Source of the DNA: Zygnema cylindricum
Taxonomy: Eukaryota; Streptophyta; Zygnematophyceae; Zygnematales; Zygnemataceae
Length of the DNA: 10,240 nucleotides
Assembly: GCA_037447655.1 (NCBI GenBank)
Contig: JBBHKE010002547.1
Span: forward strand, 32,949-43,188
Direction of reading: 5' to 3'
The notes below the pieces were generated by a model, which was not told where the DNA came from, ran no database searches, and saw only the letters and a list, made by a program, of their open reading frames with translations. Shown piece after piece: positions 7,871 through 10,240 of this stretch. A program made the position numbers and the translations under genes. How positions within the stretch are numbered: position 1 is the stretch's first letter; every line of letters starts with the position of its first letter.

Positions 7871-8587
7871 TAGTGTTGTGTATCAGAAGACTCTTACTGA
7901 TAATCAGTGTGTTACCTTTTTTTTGACCTACCGAACAAACGATACATCGGCTCGGTATATCGGAAAGGAAAAAATTGCACCATTTTAACGATATAGCCTG
8001 ATATGCAGATAAAAGTTAAAGCGATAATTGATTAAGCTTTTAGAGATTTTAGAGGTTAAAAAGTAGAAACATCTGCTCAATTTAGGGCCTACAGTCTGCT
8101 GACCTGCTTGTCATTAAGTCAGAAATTATTCTGTACATTCTTGCTTAAATTTTGGTTCTGTAGTTTTGATCTTATAAAGTCCGGCTTTTTTTGTCCGTAA
8201 GTCTTATAAAGTACGATTTTTTTCTACGTAGAAGTAAGACTTTTTATACACAAATCATATGAAGTACATTTTTTTTTTGTACTGAAGTCTTCTAAAGTAC
8301 GACCTTTTGTATGTAAGTGCTTTGCAGTGTCGACTGGAGTTCCATTCTTTCACTCTACAAAGTACAAACCGGATTGAGACAAGACATGACATACTATAGA
8401 CTGTTATACAGTATAGTACTATATATTATTTGGTACTACAGTATAGTGATAATATATTTTACATATATATCGGCGATAACAGTTTATTCGTCCCGAGGCG
8501 ATATATATCGGTTTTTTGCCGTTTGATTACCGATAAAATCACTTATCAGAATTATCGCGATAAGAAATTTACCAATACGCAACACAC
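7871..8587 (+). mobile_element. hAT-type MITE, divergent copy 2
   Basis: The left end TAGTGTTGTGTATC is nearly that of copy 1, followed in both by a run of T and then GACCT.CCGA. The right part also matches: CATACTATA near 8390, TATCGGCGATAA at 8468-8479, ATTATCGCGATAAG at 8551-8564, then the decayed end CAATACGCAACACAC. It is 717 bp because of extra internal sequence, including 32-bp tandem repeats (8171-8318). The 8-mers outside the ends (CTATATAG and TCCCAAAA) do not match. The right flank is now simple repeat, so the target duplication may have been lost. The element has no coding capacity. It sits in the 1702-nt H2A.Z intron. Confidence 0.75.
8171..8318. repeat. Tandem repeat of about 32 bp within MITE copy 2
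   Basis: Units of the form CTTATAAAGTACGA, a T-run and TACGTAAGT begin at 8171, 8203, about 8256 and 8289. The second is longer because of an insertion. The units do not occur in copy 1, so they are specific to this copy. Confidence 0.7.
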
Positions 8588-9030
8588 TCCCAAAATCCCA
8601 AAAATCCCAAATTCCCAAAAATTCCAATTTCCCAAAAATCCCAAATTCCCAAAAATTCCAAAATCCTAAAATTCCCAAATAACTGGAGTTCCCCAAAACC
8701 CAAAAATCCCTTCCCAATCCCTAAATCCCTCTTCCCTTCACCTTCAGATCCACCGTTAATTTTCCCTAAAACTGAAAAACTAGAAATCCCCAAATCTCAA
8801 AATACCAAATTCACAAAAATCCCAAAATATCAAAATCCAACATTCTCAAAATTACCAAAATTTCAAAATCCCAAAATCTCAAAATTCACCAAAATCCTCA
8901 CCAAATCTCCCCCAATCCCCAAAACCATAAAAACCCAACAATCCCACCTTCAATATTTATTTCCGCCCGATTCCCAAAATTCTCCAAATTCCCCCGAATC
9001 ACCACATTCCACAAAACTCCCAAAAAGAAA
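8588..9030. repeat. Degenerate CCCAAAAT tandem repeat
   Basis: About 440 bp of CCCAAAAT / CCCAAATT / CCAAAAAT units with a period of 7-9 bp, starting at the decayed end of MITE copy 2 and grading into the CCCT array. On the H2A.Z sense strand it reads as spaced GGG and GG runs (GGGATTTTTGGGA). Confidence 0.85.
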
Positions 9031-9364
9031 AATAACTACCTCTCCATCTCTCCCCCTCCTCCCTCCCTCCCTACCTCACCTCCCTAGATACCTACCCCCC
9101 TTCCTCCTTCCCTCCTTCCCTCCCTCCCTCTCTCCCTCCCGCCTTCAAATCCTTGCTAGCATTTCCCGCCACCTCCAACACCTCGGTCGTTAAATACTCC
9201 ATCCCTCCCTCCCCTTCACCATCCCTCCATCAACCTCCCTCCCTAACCTCCCTCAATCACCTCCCTCCATTACCTCCCTCCCTCACCTCCCTCCCTCACC
9301 TCCCTCCATCATTTCCTCCCTCCCTCCATCATTTCCTCCCTCCCTCCCTCCCTCTCCCTCCCCA
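9031..9364. repeat. CCCT array with a higher-order pattern
   Basis: CCTCCCTCCCT blocks alternate with ACCTCCCTC, CATCATTTCCTCC and similar words. CCATCATTTCCTCCCTCCCT occurs twice in close succession (about 9306 and 9326). The partial H2A.Z exon copy (9142-9201) is embedded in it. On the sense strand of H2A.Z it is G-rich and starts directly at the donor of the exon. Confidence 0.9.
9142..9201 (-). pseudogene. Partial duplicate of the H2A.Z exon, broken
   Basis: This 60-bp segment matches 9365-9424 at 56 of 60 positions. The first 30 bases on the plus strand are identical, and the four differences are in the rest. Read on the minus strand it gives [19 protein letters not shown], with two changes from the true exon (A to T, L to V). 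The 5' half of the exon and its acceptor are missing; the match breaks off into CCCT repeat. At the donor position the GT of the true exon is GC (AAG|GCGGGA). It lies in the intron that follows the intact exon, so it looks like a local duplication of the exon's 3' end and not a usable alternative exon. Confidence 0.85.
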
Positions 9365-9365
9365 C

Positions 9366-9485
9366 CTTCAAATCCTTGCTAGCATTTCCCGCCAGCTCCA
9401 AAACCTCGGCCGTCAAATACTCCAAAATGGCGGCCGAATAAACCGCAGCTGTGGCCCCCACCCTCCCACTGGCCGCCACCCGGGC
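9366..9485 (-). CDS. H2AZ: Histone H2A.Z, internal exon (start of the fold core to alpha-2)
   Basis: This 120-nt phase-0 exon encodes 40 residues. It reads [20 protein letters not shown] and continues through [20 protein letters not shown], which is the H2A.Z loop-1 and alpha-2 core of the histone fold. The block [18 protein letters not shown] separates H2A.Z from canonical H2A. H2A.Z replaces H2A in nucleosomes near promoters and is deposited by SWR1/INO80-type remodellers; this role is family knowledge. On the minus strand the acceptor TTTGTAG (9492-9486) follows a long C/T tract, and the donor is AAG|GTGGGG with GT at 9365-9364. The next exon resumes in phase with VKRITPRH. The upstream exon encoding the N-terminal tail and GLQFPVGR region is not in the window. 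GC3 is 28 of 40 codons, far above the next exon. A 60-bp partial copy lies 223 bp downstream in the sense direction. Confidence 0.97.
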
Positions 9486-9489
9486 CTAC

Positions 9490-10240
9490 AAAGGGAAGGA
9501 GGGAAAGGGAGGGACGGAGGGAGGGAGGAAGAGAGGGAGAAGGGTGATTTAACAGGAGAGAAGGGAGGGAGAGAGGGAGACGGAAAGAGAAAACGTTTAG
9601 TTAGAAGGACGGGGAAGAATAAGAGAGGGAGAGGGAGTGGAAGAAGAAGACGGAGGGGGGGGGAGGGGAAGAGGGAGAGAGAGAGGGAGAAGGAGAGAGA
9701 GAAGGAGAGGGACAAGGAGAGGGAGAGGGAGAGGGGAGGGAGAGGACGAGGGAGATCGCGAGTGGACAGCGAGAGATAGAACAAGGGAGAGGGAGAGGGA
9801 GAGAACCAGGAAGAACGAGAGGCAGAAGGAGAGGGAGAGGGAGGAAAGGAGAGGGTGACAGGAGGGCGAGGCATAGGGCAAGGGCAAGGGAAAGGGAAAG
9901 GGAGAGGGACATGGAGAGGGAGAGGGAGAGGGAGAGAGAGAGAAGGCGAGGGTGAGGGCGAGGGCAAGGGCGAGGGCAAGGAGAGAGAGAGGGAGAGGGC
10001 GTGGGCGATCGCGGAGGAGAGAGGTAGAGGGCAAGGGCAAGGGAACAAGGGAGACAGAGAGGAAGAGGGGGAGCTAGAGAGGGGGCAAGGGAGGTGGAGA
10101 GGGCGAGGTAGAGGCCAAGGGAGAGGGAGAGGCCAAGGGAGAGGCAACAGATAGACAGGGGGGAAGGGTGCATGCGAAGGCAATGGAGAGAGGGAGAGGG
10201 AGAGGGAAAGGGAGAGGGAGAGGGAGAGGGAGGGGGAGAG
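9490..10240. repeat. Purine-rich GGGAGA/GGGCAAGG satellite-like tract
   Basis: About 750 bp almost without T on the plus strand, reaching the window edge. GGGAGA arrays are mixed with GGGCAAGG, GGGCGAGG and GAAGGAGAG variants. On the H2A.Z sense strand it is an extremely long C/T tract leading into the acceptor at 9486. The long open frames on both strands (Arg/Glu/Gly-rich or Pro/Leu/Ser-rich) have no stops simply because of this composition, and I do not call them genes. Confidence 0.93.

Noticed and set aside
8430-8793. Frames rich in Pro/Lys/Ile or Phe/Leu/Gly across the CCCAAAAT repeat
   Set aside because: The periodic repeat gives periodic peptides on both strands (such as KIPKIPNSQKF), with no sign of coding constraint.
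9142-9201. Duplicated H2A.Z segment as a mutually exclusive alternative exon
   Set aside because: It lacks the 5' half and acceptor, has GC at the donor, and changes conserved residues.
9153-10183. Long open frames on both strands with Arg/Glu/Gly-rich or Pro/Leu/Ser-rich translations, up to 256 codons
   Set aside because: The DNA is nearly pure purine on one strand, so stop codons are rare in several frames at once. Overlapping frames on both strands are equally open, and the only real coding segment inside is the H2A.Z exon in another frame.

Overview
The window is nuclear DNA of a eukaryote. Coding sequence is in short exons bounded by GT-AG introns of about 0.5-1.7 kb. The intergenic DNA is AT-rich and full of microsatellites, and there are two copies of a hAT-type non-autonomous transposon. 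No bacterial operon structure, Shine-Dalgarno sites or CRISPR arrays are visible. The lineage cannot be fixed. The C-terminal form of the one recognisable protein (GTIAGGG...SLINK) occurs in plants and several protists, and the long introns and low-complexity DNA would suit a protist or early-branching lineage, but that is only a guess.

The one gene recognised with certainty is histone variant H2A.Z on the minus strand, running leftwards from beyond the right edge. Three exons lie in the window: 9485-9366, 7663-7592 and 7102-7028 (stop at 7028-7030). They join in phase and encode 88 contiguous residues from the start of the histone-fold core to the C-terminus. The N-terminal exon(s) and promoter lie right of 10240. 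An AATAAA signal on the minus strand (7003-7008) follows the stop closely.

On the plus strand, exons at 1741-1990, 3051-3278 and probably 4108-4179 join in phase 0. A 42-nt exon at 1284-1325 may precede them. Together they form the C-terminal part of a protein I do not recognise. Between the two genes (4180-7027) there is one weak minus-strand coding candidate (5289-5634); the rest is simple repeat or featureless AT-rich DNA.

The introns hold most of the unusual structure. A 425-bp hAT-type MITE (2161-2585) sits inside a tandem repeat whose other units preserve the empty target site. A divergent 717-bp relative (7871-8587) lies in an H2A.Z intron and carries its own 32-bp tandem repeats. That H2A.Z intron also contains a 60-bp partial copy of the preceding exon with a broken donor, and a plus-strand intron carries a 17-bp copy of the start of its next exon. 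The GC-rich H2A.Z exon sits exactly where the plus strand switches from pyrimidine-rich to purine-rich repeat, and a strong G-quadruplex motif abuts its donor.

No new defence, mobile or metabolic system was found. The strongest leads are the recurrent exon-edge duplications, the G-rich donor context of the H2A.Z exon, the sharp GC3 shift between exons of one gene, and the hAT MITE family.
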